From contig JAZGUH010000546.1 of NCBI GenBank assembly GCA_037893225.1, positions 1-64,000 of the forward strand: a stretch of 64,000 bases of DNA, given 5' to 3'. The notes beneath the pieces were generated by a model. That model was not told where the DNA came from. It saw only the letters and a program-made list of their open reading frames with translations, and did no database searches. Shown one piece after another: positions 21,898 to 35,200 of the stretch. The position numbers were made by a program, and so were the translations under genes. This DNA comes from Hippasteria phrygiana. Lineage: Eukaryota > Echinodermata > Asteroidea > Valvatida > Goniasteridae. Numbering within the stretch: position 1 is the first letter of the stretch; every line of letters begins with the position of its first letter.

Positions 21898-23139
21898 CTG
21901 TGCGCTCAACACGGACCCGTTAATGTTTAATTGCGCCCTCTGTTGACGCATTATTTAGACCGGTGCAAAATGTTATTAACATGTCGTTTTTATGAAAGTA
22001 TTGAAGAAATCGCGTTCTCTAGATAGACAACCGAAGTTTCAAAATTCAAACTTTGTGTTCTAGTTATGTCAAAACGGAGAGATCATCATAGCCTTAGTCT
22101 ATTGCGTAGCACCTCACTAGGGTTTACCTTCAATTCTTCATGGCAAGTTTGGTCATGATCGAAAGTTATTTAAATTATCAGACTCAAAATCAGTGATCAA
22201 TATTGCATCTTTCAGCTCATGACGAAACTCGTTTATGCGTACAATTTCACCGACCAACCGACCGCCGACCAACCGACCGAGCAAATTGTGCCGTATTATG
22301 TAAAGCTACACAAAAAAGGGCTCATGCATGAACAAAAACTTGTGAATTTTCATTCACATACAAAATAGTAGAGGGGTGAATGGACTTTTTGTGAAGGATG
22401 TTTGATTTTAAAATCCCGCTCTCTCGGTAACCATAAGCGCTTATTGATGCCATTACACCACATTTTGTCTGCCCATTTTCTCTCAGTCTTCATTCTTTTC
22501 ATGTCAGCGCATTTTGTATGTGATACTGTGGACTGATTTCTTGAGATGATGTTGTGATTCTATTTATCTCTTTCCTTTTTTCCTTCTTTTGGGGGCGGGG
22601 ATGTGGGCGGAGTCAAAATCTTTAAATCTAATCATTGAACTGATCACCAAGTTTAAAGAATTCGAATCCGTTTGTACTCGGATCTATGCTCACAGGATAA
22701 ATATTCCTTCTTCCTCTTCCTAATATTGTCTAATTTGCAAACTACAACTTGCCAGCCCAGACATGGCGATGCACGTGGTCTTCCCCGATCTTCCAAAATG
22801 TCCAATAGTGCATGCCTTTTCATGCTGAACCATTCCAGACACCCGGGGTCAATGATACACTTTCACTAAGTAAACAGAATCTCCATGCAGGATTAGATAT
22901 TGTCAAGACAAACAAGGAAACGGATTATGTTGGAACATTGCCCTACACTTTTACAAATAAAAACAGTGGTTCCGCACGGTACGCGTATAACCCCTAAAAA
23001 ATTGCGCCTGAAAAAGAGGAAGTCTCGTAAAATAATTCCACGGGAAGAAGCACAGTGGGATTATCACGCAGTTAGAGTCAAATTATAAAATGAGTTTTGA
23101 CTAATACATACGTTATTCCAAGCGATTATTTCCTCAGCA
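21898..23139. other. Upstream region of the adhesion GPCR gene
   Basis: No exon of another gene was recognised. Short frames around 22672-23088 lack domains. The last part should contain the promoter and 5' UTR. Confidence 0.5.
23084..23090 (+). promoter_or_regulatory. Candidate TATA box of the adhesion GPCR
   Basis: TATAAAA lies 50-56 bases before the ATG at 23140. A start about 30 bases downstream would leave a 5' UTR of roughly 25 nt. Confidence 0.4.
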
Positions 23140-23209
23140 ATGGATGTCAAAAGCAGACTAGCGTTTATGCTATTCATCTCTCTTTGCTTTTCAGCCTTCA
23201 GAGCGGCTG
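23140..23209 (+). CDS. Exon 1: signal peptide
   Basis: [19 protein letters not shown] is followed by FRAA and ends one base into the next codon before GTAAGT. A positive start, a hydrophobic core and small residues at the end make a clear secretion signal. The phase-1 end matches every CUB exon start. Confidence 0.8.
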
Positions 23210-26200
23210 GTAAGTTTATTTTAATTTTTATGTCGTCTCAACTTAAGGAAACTACGCATTTCTATTTACATATTTACTGTGCTATTAGTGCTCCAATTTG
23301 AAGCAAGATATGGGACAGATAGACCTCCCCCCACTTTGTGTTGGTCATTGTGTTCCCGGAATCTCAGAAATTCTTTTCAGATATCCCGGGGGATGTGTTA
23401 GGGTGGAGTGGGGGTGAGGTATTCCTCGGTCCCATATCGTGCTGGGTATAAGTACTCTGCAGGCAAAGTATAGGTTTTCCCGGACGATTTCACAAAATGT
23501 GCATTTGAATTTTTAAAAATTGAATTCAATTTAGCGCTGATTTTGATAGCGACGTATTTCCGGGTTTCATTTTCGAAAAAAATAGCATTCGATTTCATTT
23601 TGTGTCATTCAAATAAATAAATGAATGTGCATAACGTTTCATTTAAACGATTACAAATACGCGATTAGGCTTTCGGTTTGACGTATGCGTAGCCGATTAT
23701 TAAGAATGTGCAATCTATTTCGCAGCAAATCGATTTGTCATTGTGACTCGGCCTGAATTGAATATTCTTTTTCATTTGTTATAATTTAAATTTACAAATT
23801 CTGCATTCAATTTAAATAAAGTATATAGGCCTAATTCATGACTTTGATTGATTAATTATTTAATGAATTAATTAATGTATTGTAGGGCTTTTTGATCATT
23901 GATGTTTGTGTTCCTTTTATATTGTTGGTTTTTTGTCTTAATTGTATTTAATGTCTTTCTGTATTTCTTAAAGTTATCTCTCATTTTATCAGTTCGATTG
24001 TCTATCCGTCAATGACCTGTTCACCAAGACATCGAGAGAGATATGTCTGAGAATTCCAATGCTTGACCAGGCAGACATTAAAAAACACTGCATGGAAAAT
24101 CGGCTGCACATGTAGCGAAATAGATTGATGATAAATTTAAAGGAAAACAGGATTGCGGATGTGCATTCTAATTCGCGCTAAAATGAATTATCAATATACT
24201 AAATTCCGTGCACATTCGGGGAATCGTACGCTGAATGTTTACGTCAGAATGCACCTTTATGGAAATAGAATTATCAATTGTTAAATAGAAAACGGGATTG
24301 TGAACGTTCATTCTATTTCGCAAGAAAACGAATGCATCTTTTACAAATTAATGTGCACATTTTCCGAAATCGTCCGGGAAAACCTATATTATACTATACT
24401 CTAGTATAATATCGTCGCTGACTCGTGCGACATAAAAAAAACAGAAAGAACAAAAAAGAAAACCTGTGGGAGGCTTAAAAGGTTAAGCCCCCGCCCTGTG
24501 CGCTCCATGCACAACGCTGCCGGTGTGGCCTTCTCGGGAAAACATAAACAAGGATTTAAGTTTTCATTTTTCAATCTTCATTTTTTCGTTTCAAAATTGA
24601 AAATTCAAAATAGAAAATTTAACTTTTAATTTCGAATTTTAAATTTAAAGGTAGTGTACATGATTGGTCATTGTTGCAATTTTCAGGAAATGGGCGAATT
24701 TGGGGGTTAGTATTTTGTAGGAAATATCGTTCCACTGACCTGTTCAAAGTTTTGCGTTGTTGGATGGCGTTGTTGGATAGCGAGAAAAACGGCGCTGGTT
24801 TTCAACCGTCGGGCGATAATAGCCTTTAGTCAAGGCGCGCGTGGCTACCTGGACGCGTGACGTGCCCCGAATGCCAGCATGTCCGGGGCGCGCCCCTCGT
24901 CCGGGTAGCCACGCGCGCCTTGACTAAAGGCTACAGGGCAGTTTTCCAACCATTTCCAGCTGGAAATGGTTGGAAAACGATATAAATTTCCACTTTTCTT
25001 GACAACGACAGCACACCTGGTGCCATCATTTCACAGGATGATCGAGACTACTATTAACTTACAGTCTAGTAAGGTATTTCTTAATAATTCAGTAAAATAA
25101 ATTGGAGGATTATCAATCGTGTACACTACCGTTAAAGATAGCCAAATAGAGTTGGTGTTCACTTTATTCTTTGCAATTATTATATTGAAAAAAGGTTCAA
25201 TGATTGGCCGCGACGTACACGGCCCAGGCACATTTTAAGGAATTTTACTTTATTTGTCCAAAACCCTTCCATACTAACAATTATTTCAAGAGAACGGAAG
25301 AATTATTTCGAGGTAATGAAATAATTATTTCGAGGGAACGAAATAAATATATTTCTAGGGAACGAAGTACATTTCGTTCGAACAAAATAGATTTCGAGGG
25401 AACAAAATATTATTTCGAGGAAACGAAATAGATCTCGAGGGAACGAAATATTATTTCGAGGGAAGGAAATTATTTGGAATTATTTTTCGCCTGCAGTACT
25501 TTTGTTCTCCCCATGTCCCCTTAGGGGCTCCGTAATTAGGGACTACGTATTGCCCATTGCCAGACGCAAAGTAATAGAATTTTCTAAGATGAATGGCAAA
25601 TATTTGTTATGGTATCTCATGGAGTTCGAAAGTTATAGTTCAAAACATTTGTTAAAACGTTGACCATAATTCACTGGTAATTTGATATCAGATGACGTCA
25701 GAGTGACGTCTGAAAATATCCGCATCTCAGCATCAAGATTTATGTTGAGTTTAGGTGTCATATTTATCCCACGAACTGTTTCAAAATTGGGTTAAGTTTG
25801 TTTTGAACCTTATCTTCGCATTTAAATGTAGTGTACATTATTGGTCATTGTTGCAATTTTCAGAAATGGGCGGATGTGGGGTTAGTATTTCATATGAAAT
25901 ATCGTTTCACTGACCTGTTCAAAGTTTTGCGTTCTTGGATGGCGAAAAACAAAACGAGAGAAACAACGGCGTTCGTCTTCAACTGTCGGGCGACATTTGT
26001 TATAGCGCCCTCTTGTAAAATAAGCCCAATTTTTGTAAATGGGATCGTTTTCAATTGGTCTCATAACATGTACAGCTCAGAGGCCGAGGGACGAGCGGAA
26101 CGTCCAAGATCCACTGCATGCACTGGTAACAACAATCGCTTCGGTACACTACGCGTGCGCCCGTTTTCGGATTGTTAAACTATTACAGACACAACACGGA

Positions 26201-29200
26201 TTAACAACATTCGGTCAATAGGCGGCAGTTTTCCAACATTTGTTACGCGGAACAATCGTTGGAAAACAATATAAATTTCAACTTTACTTGAAAATGACAG
26301 CACACCTGGTGCCATCATTTCACAGGATGATTAAGATTGCTATTAACTTACAGTCTATTCGGGTATTTCTTAATAATTTACTAAACAAATGGGAGGATTA
26401 CCAATCGTATACACGACCTTTAAACCTAACCTAACTTTGACCTTCCAGTAACACCGGAAGTAAAGGTCAGACGACATTCCCCTCCCGATCAAAAATGTTG
26501 AATGCTCAAGTTCCCAAATCATGAATACCATAGCTGCATTAGTTCATAAGATACAGATGAAAGAATGAGGTACACAAATTGATTAAGGTAAACAATTACT
26601 GGTAATTGGATACAGGATGACGTTATCATGACGTCACACTTGTATGCACACCAACTAATCAGGGTCGATGTTCACGTGAAGTTTCAAGTTGTACCATTTG
26701 GGAGAAAAGCTGCGGAAAATTATTGTTAAGAAAAAACAAGGACAAACTTAGAACCCGTACAATAGGAGGTGATCGGAGGTCAGCCCGATCACCTAATTAT
26801 TTGGTTGACGAGGTAAATTAACAGCTTGAGGCTCGCTTTCCCACTTACACAGGTCTGGTCCAGGACATTTTTCTCAGTGCCAATGTATGGAAATAATACA
26901 TTGAACAAGTTCAAGTATGTACTGAAAATACAAAATGTAACTCAACTTTCAACAAATAGATGGGATACGTATACAATTGATAAACTACAGTTGGCCTCAG
27001 GGAATGTGTAGGAAGCGGAGAGAAAATGGGGTTTGGACGGCCCACTTGATAGAAATACATGACAATTGCTCGTCTCTGTTTAACGTTCATCTTTTTCCTG
27101 TCTCCTCGTAATCCACTCGGATATTATCTTTGCATCAGTGGATACATATTTTGTGGGGCATACTGATTGAATAACACACTGCGACTTAATGATAACTGAA
27201 ATAATGGTATCTCAATTCCTGTATCTCTGATAGAAATTGGAAAAAGTATTTAAACAATATTTGGTTGCCACATACACATTAAGGTACTTGTAACGAAATA
27301 ATTGATGCTCGCTTTTCCATTTACACAGGACTGGTCCATGAGATTATTCTCAGTGCCAATGAGACCCAACAGATATCGTCTCCATCATATCCTGAAAACT
27401 ATCAAAACAACGTCGACATGAGCTGGATCATCCGATCACAGGAGGACCGAAAGATTCGAATCACCCTCTCCAGTTTTGCTACGGAGCGTAATGATGACTA
27501 TCTACGCGTAGGTGATGGTGTCAACATAACCAGCAACGAGTTCTTTGTGTGGCATGGGAGTCGAATGCCTCCTGATCTGCTGTCTGCTGGAAATCAGCTT
27601 TGGTTGAGATTCACGGCTGATGAAAGATGGGTCTATCGCGGGTTTCTGTTACAGGCTTCCAGCGTTCCGTCAACAGGTGAGAAAGGTTCAGTTAGCCAAA
27701 CCAAAATATTGGCATCATTTGGAAAGGACTAAATCCGTCTCCATTTCATGCCAACGTTACAAAAATACTTCTAAAAGTAGAATATTGCAGGCTAAATTCT
27801 GGAACGATAGGCAATGGAGTCTGTCATCAAAGATACCCATGATGCACCTGTGTAGAGAGAAGCAGAGGTGATTTTAGTTGCATGGTGTCATTTGAAGGCA
27901 TCTACAAAAGCCAAGAAAAATACTGTCAGTGTTTATCGCGGATCGTTATCTTTTATTTCAGAAACTTTGACGTGTACTCCTGGAGATTTTGACTGTGGTC
28001 ATTCAGTTTGCATCAGCGGTGATTGGCAGTGTGATGGTTATGCGGATTGCTTGGATGGCAATGATGACAACTGCATTGGTAAGGATAATAATTATAAATG
28101 GATGCGAATACTACATTGTACAAATTTGAGTATGTACTGAGCACAAAATAAGTCAAACATCAACCGTCAACAAATGGATGGGATACGTATACGATTGACA
28201 AACTATATACAGTCGGCCTAGGGGAACGTGTAGGACACGGAGAGAAAATGTTTTTTGTTACCCTAAAGTTCTCTTTCACTGACTTATCCAGATTGAATAA
28301 TGAATTGCGACTGTATGATTAATGACATAATGCCACTGCAATCATTGTATCTATGATACAAATTTTGAGAAATAATTTAAACAATGTTTGGTGCAGTATA
28401 CGTACCGGTACTACTGTAACGAGAGAATTAAACAGCTTGAGGCTCGTTTTCTCATCCACACAGGACTGGTCCATGACATTATTCTCAGTGCCAACGAGAC
28501 TCAACAGATATCGTCTCCATCATATCCTGAAAACTATCAAAACAACATCGACATGAGCTGGATCATCCTATCACAGGAGGACCGAAAGATTCGAATCACC
28601 TTCTCCAGTTTTGCTACGGAGCGTAATGATGACTATGTAAGGGTGGGTGATGGTGTCAACATAACCAGCAACGAGTTCTTTGTGTGGCATGGGAGTCGAA
28701 TGCCTCCTGATCTGCTGTCTGCTGGAAATCAGCTTTGGTTGAAATTCACGGCTGATGAAAGATGGGTCTATCGCGGGTTTCTGTTACAGGCTTCCACCGT
28801 TCCGTCAACAGGTGAGAAAGGTTCAGTTAGCCAAACCAAAATATTGGCATCATTTGGAAAGGACTTACAAAAATACTTCTAAAAGAATATTGCAGGCTAA
28901 ATTCTGGAACGATAGACAATGAAGTCTGTCATCAAAGATACCCATGATGCACCTGTGTAGAGAGAAGCAGAGGTGATTCTAGTTGCATGGTGTCATTTTA
29001 AGGCATCTACAAAAGCCCCCAAAAAACTGTCAGTGTTTATCGCGGATCGTTGTCTTTTATTTCAGAAACTTTGACGTGTACTCTTGGAGATTTTGACTGT
29101 GGTCATTCAGTTTGCATCAGCGGTGATTGGCAGTGTGATGGTCATGCGGATTGCTTGGATGGCAGTGATGACAATTGCATTTGTAATAATCAGAATATTA

Positions 29201-32200
29201 TACATGTCCGCGATTACTGCTTTAAACAAGTTTGAGTAGGCCTATGTACCGAACCCAAAATATTTGAAACTCAATCGTCAGTATAAATAGATGGGATACG
29301 TATACTATTGACAAATGACAATCAGCCACAGAAAAAGTGTGGGTAACGGAGAGAAAATGTTTTTGTTGCGTTGAAGTTCTCTTTCACCGACTTATCCTTC
29401 GACCCACTATCGGCCCACTTAATAGAAATGCATAACAGCTTCTCGTCTCTGTTTAACGTTCATCTTTTTTTCCTGTCTGCATGTAATCCACAAGGAAACA
29501 ATCTAAGCATCGGTGGATAAATATTTTGTTGGTCATACTGATTGAATAATAAAGTGCAACTTGATGACATAATCGTATTGAAGTACCCGTGTCTCTAAAA
29601 AAAGAGAAATTATTTAAACAATATTTAGTTGCCGTATATACGTATTACTGTAACGAGAGAATTTAACAGCTTGAGGCTGGCTTTCCCATTTACACAGGAC
29701 TTGTCCATGAGATTATTCTCAATGCCAATGAGACTGAAGAGATATGGTCTCCATCATATCCCGAAAACTATCAAAACAACGTCGACATGAGCTGGATCAT
29801 CCGATCACAGGAGGACCGAAATATTCGAATCACCTTCTCCAGTTTTGCTACGGAGCGTAATGGTGACTATGTAAGGGTGGGTGATGGCGTCAACATAACA
29901 AGCAACGAGTTCTTTGTGTGGCATGGGAATCGAATGCCTCCTGATCTGCTGTCTGCTGGAAATCAGCTTTGGTTGAGATTCACGGCTGATGAAAGATGGG
30001 TCTATCGCGGGTTTCTGTTACAGGCTTCCACCGTTCCGTCAACAGGTGAGAAAGGTTCAGTTAGCCAAACCAAAATGCTGGCATCATTTGGAAAGGACTA
30101 AATCCCTTTCAATTTCATGCCAACCTAATAAAGTACTTGCAAAAGAATATTACAGACTTTCTGGAACGTTTTTAGCCTAAAAGGCAATGAAGTCTGTCCT
30201 CGCAGATACCCATGTATATGCAACTTGGTAGATAGAAGCAGAGGTGATTCTAGTTGAGTGGTGTCATTTGAAGGCATCGACGAAAGCCAACTAAAACACT
30301 TTGTACATTGTATACCGTGGATCTTTATCGTTTGTATAAGATCGTTAATTTGGTTATCGTTAAGATCGGAGCAAACTGTTTACAGATTTCAGATATATCT
30401 CGCGATGTGGATGATTTTTTTTAGACTTCAAGGAATTATTGGGGAAGGATATATCTTTCACAGTTAAGAGGATATTTGTAAAAGGAATTTTTGGAGAAGA
30501 CTAACTTTCACTGTGAGGAGGATATTTTTTAGAAGGAATTATTGGGAAATGCTAACTTCCACGGTAAGGAGGACACCTTTTTAAGAAGAAATTCATGGAG
30601 TGTCAACTTGGGAGGGCTGCTCAATCTAAAAAGAGCAAGGTAGTTGATCGTGAAAGAGAAGAACTTAAAGACGGTGTACATAATTGGTCATTGTTGCAAT
30701 TTTAAGAAATGGGAGGATTTGGGGGTTAGTATGTTATAGGAAATATCATTCCACTGACCTGTTCAATGTTTTGCGTTGTTGGATGGCGAAAAAAAAGAGA
30801 GAAAAACGTCGCTCGTTTTCAACCGTCGGGCTAGTCTTGGTTCAAGACGTTGTTACGTATATACGCGATAACCGGACGCCGCGAGAGGTCGTTATCACGA
30901 CAAACTATTAAGCCACGAACCGCCAGTAACAACGTCTTGGGAATTTCGTAGAAGCCGTGTTGTGCGCACGCACCTGCTTAGCTCAATTATTGCAGCGCGC
31001 ATTATGAAGTTTGCATAATACATAAATAAATGCATTATGCATAGTCTAACCCCCTGACTACTACCGCCCGAGTGTTATAAGATCAAGGTCCGTGCTATTT
31101 AGATTGTTTGGTAGGGCCGAGCGGAATGAACTAAAAAGTTCCGGAATGATGGAAATATAATAAACAGAAAATCTTAACGGGGCTGAATATGATATATGGT
31201 TCTGAGGAGACCTTGTTAGGTAGTTTGATTTGGATATAAAATATAAAAAAATGCCGTGATCATAATAAAACAAGGCCCAAGTCTTTACGGCCGGGGAAAA
31301 CGGAGATTGTCGTACTCTGGTGATTCGATTGTCACACAGTTCACGAGACGCACTCTAGATCTGCTGCAGGTTTTCTCCACTGGTGAAACTCGACAAAAAT
31401 TCAGGATCATGTTTACAGCGATTCTCTACCTCCGAGTCGACTTCAATTCAACGACGACTTGTCTCCACAGACGACTTGTCTTCCTATTTGACGCAAAAGA
31501 CGGTTGAGTTGTCTCAACGGTCGAGTTGTCTCGAGTCGAGTCCGCCAACGGTCGAGTTGTCCGAGCCCCGACGGTTCAATAATGGAGAGATATTTCTTGC
31601 ATGTAACAAGTAATTTCCCGCAGATCACACACCATCACCGAGGTTGCCTGCCCGGTCCCGCCCGGCACCTACCTCCCAATTCCCCGTCGTATCTCTCTCG
31701 CGTCGATCGTCACAGTTGCAAGACGTCGCATGCGAACACGAGCGGTGAACTTGACACTGCAGCCGCTAGCGCATAGCCGGCCGGCTGCCTGCAATGCAAA
31801 GCATAGCGCAGCTTCAATCGCTAACTTACCAGCGCCCCTTCGGCCAGTAGTTATAGTATAGATAGCTACCAGACTATTGTGCAACTTCATGGCAGCTCGT
31901 TTTCGTCTGTGCGCGTGCGTGAAGACAAAATGTTCCTCATTTTCATACAGAATGGCGCATGCGCACTGGTTTTCCCCATTTTTCGGGGGGGGGGGGGAGA
32001 TTTTACGAAATTCCCAAGACGGTGTTACTGGCGGTTCGTGATTAGTAATAGTTTGTCGTGATAACGCCCTCTCGCGGCGGCCAGTTATCGCGTATATACG
32101 TACGTAACAACGTCTTGAACCAAGACTACCGTCGGGCGGATGATAGCCTTCAGTCAAGGCGCGCGTGGCTTATGTGGGCGCGTGACGCGCCCCGGATATG

Positions 32201-35200
32201 CCATGGCGCCATTATGTACGGGGCGCGCCACTTGTCCGGGTAGCCACGCGCGCCTTGACTAACGGCTACAGGGCAGTTCTCCAACAATTTCCAGCTGGAA
32301 ATCGTTGGAAAACGATAGGCCTATATATTTCCACTTTTCTTGACAACGACAGGACACCTGGTGCCATCATTTTACAGGATGATTGAGACTGATTTAACTT
32401 ACAGTCTAGTGAGGTATTTTGTAATAATTTAGTAAAAACAAATTGGAGGATTAGCAATCGTGTACACTACCTTTAAGCTATAGTAAAGTCTGAAGAATTT
32501 GATAGATATACATGTAGATAAAGAATAGTAGAACGGCCCCGCAGACTCTCGGAAACCAAAAGAACGCCAGTGCAGGTAAACAACCTGTCTACATTTTGTT
32601 TGAAAAATTCCTTCTACAAAAATCCTCCTCACAGTGAGGGTTAGTCTTCTCCAAAAAATTCCTTCTACAAATTCCTTCTAAAAAATATCCTCCCAATAAA
32701 CACCGTGAGGGTTAGTCTTCTCAAAAAATTCTTTTTAAAACATTCTCCTCACCCTGAGGGTAATAGTCTTCCCCACAATTCCTTCTAATAATATACTCAA
32801 TCTTCTCCAAAATTCCCTTCTAAAAATATCCTCCGAACCGTGAAGGTTAGTTTTCTCCAAAAATGTTTTCTATTACAATATCCCCCTCATCGTGAAGGTT
32901 AGTCTTCTCCAGAAAAAGCTTCTAAAAAATATCCTCCCCAGCTTGATGGTTTGTCTTCTCCAATAATTCCTTCTAAAAAATATCCTCCTCAACGTGATGT
33001 TTATTCTTCTCCAAATATTCCTTCTAAAAATATCCTCCTCACCGTGAGGGTTAGTCTTCTCCAAATATTCCTTCTAAAAATATCCTCCCCACCGTGAGGG
33101 TTAGTCTTCTCCAAATATTCCTTCTAAAAATATCCTCCTCGCCGTGAGGGTTAGTCTTCTCCAAATATTCCTTCTAAAAATATCCTCCTCACCGTGGGGG
33201 TTTGACTTCTCCAAATATTCCTTCTAAAAATATCCTCCCCACCGTGATGGTTAGTCTTCTCCAAATATTCCTTCTAAAAAATATCCTCCACACTGTGATG
33301 GTTAGTCTTCTCCAAATATTCCTTTAAAAAATATCCTCCCTACCGTGATGGTTAGTCTTCTCCAAATATTCCTTCTAAAAATATCCTCCCACCGTGATGG
33401 TTAGTCTTCTCCGAATATTCCTTCTAAAAATATCCTCTTCACCGTGATGGTTTATAGTCTTCTTCAAATATTCCTTCTAAAAATATCCTCCTCACCGTGA
33501 GGGTTAGTCTTCTCCAAATATTCCTTCTAAAAATATCCTCCTCACCTTGGGGGTTAGTCTTCTTCAAATATTCCTTCTAAAAATATCCTCCCCACCGTGA
33601 TGGTTAGTCTTCTCCAAATATTATCTCTAAAATATCCTCCCCACCGTGATGGTTAGTCTTCTCCAAATATTCTCTCTAAAATATCCTCCCCACCGTGATG
33701 GTTAGTCTTCTCCAAATATTCCTTCTAAAAATATCCTCCTCACCGTGATGATTAGTCTTCTCCAAATATTCCTTCTAAAAATATCCTCCCCACCGTGATG
33801 GTTAGTCTTCTCCAAATATTCCTTCTAAAAATATCCTCCTCACTGTGAGGGTTAGTCTTCTCCAAATATTCCTTCTAAAAATATCCTCCCCACCGTTAGG
33901 GTTAGTCTTCTCCAAATATTCCTTCTAAAAAATATCCTCCTCACCGTGAGGGTTAGTCTTCTACAAATATTCCTTCTAAAAATATCCTCCCCACTGTGAG
34001 GGTTAGTCTTCTCCAAATATTCCTTCTAAAAAATATCATCTTCACCGTGAGGGTTAGTTTTCTCCAAATATTCCTTCAAAAAATATCCTCCTCACCGTGA
34101 GGGTTAGTCTTCTCATCCTGTTTGCAGGTCCTATATTTTTTGACGTTTGTGTATCCATATTAACCTTAATTTATACTCTACCTGCAACTTTAGATCAAGC
34201 CGAATTTTAAACCAAATTTAAGGGTTTAATTAATGTTCTGGTCAGCCATGTATCTTTACCACTGCTTCTTTTGCACTAACTCTTCTCTTGCCGGGTATTA
34301 TATCTGAATCTTTTACAATTAGGCCTAGTCGTCAAACTCGTTACATGGCTTTCTAAAAATGTTTAAACCTCTTTATTTCACGGATATAGATTCTACGTTT
34401 TTGATATATCGTTGATCTTAACGATAACCAAGTTAACGATCTTATACAATACACTGCATCGTAGATCTTTTTCTTTTATTTCAGAAACTTTGACGTGTAC
34501 TCCTGGTGATTTTGACTGTGGTCATTCAGTTTGCATCAGCGGTGATTGGCATTGTGATGGTTATGCGGATTGCTTTGATGGAAATGATGACAATTGCATT
34601 GGTAATGTGAATATTTAATAATGGGAATATTACCTTTAACACATTTGTTGAATACAAATGTACATGATGACAGACCTATATATGACTGACAAAATATGAT
34701 CGGTTGCATTGAACGTTTAAACACAGACGAAGGTTTTTTTTACGTTGAATAGTTCCGGCTTATCAACCCATCCTCATCTTCCTTCGATTACGCAATTCAA
34801 CGACGTGTTTGCATAATATGCCAATAAAACTTCAATTCGTCTTGTATATCCTTCAGTTCCAAAATCTTATAGCAGTGGTTGTTCTTAACGTATCGGTATT
34901 CTAGGCAGCGTTACAAAATGCTCGCAAACGACTTTACACTGCCCCGTAGTACTTGCGCGGAAAACAAACTGCCTTAAGTGTTATGCGATAGTCAGAAAAG
35001 TTTCTCTTTTCCCGTATTGCAGGACTAGTGTATGAAATTATTCTCAGCGCCAACGAGACCCACCAGATAAGTTCTCCATTATATCCAAACCACTATCAAG
35101 GCAACATCGATATAACCTGGATCATCCGATCACAGGAAGACCGAAAGATTCTGATCACCTTCTCCAGTTTTGAAAGTGAGAACTGCTGCGACTTTTTTGG

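Larger units (their letters stand above)
30334..34447. mobile_element. 4.1 kb foldback element with 50-bp satellite arms
   Basis: The outer ends are a 34-bp inverted repeat with one mismatch (30334-30367 and 34414-34447; starts GTATAAGATCGTTAA). Inside the left end are a few 50-bp satellite units in one orientation. Inside the right end about 30 units run in the other orientation. Between them lie a TTAA MITE and a nested Mutator-like element. The flanks repeat a diverged ~28-bp piece of the intron (GGATCTTTATC), so the target duplication is unclear. The layout is like Drosophila foldback (FB) elements. No transposase is seen. Confidence 0.65.

Noticed and set aside
31669..32157. 162-codon frame on the minus strand
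   Set aside because: It runs through the right inverted end of the Mutator-like element and has no transposase motif.
32600..34116. Regular 50-bp array that could be mistaken for CRISPR
   Set aside because: Units are contiguous and vary throughout, with no constant repeat separated by unique spacers, and the DNA is from an animal.
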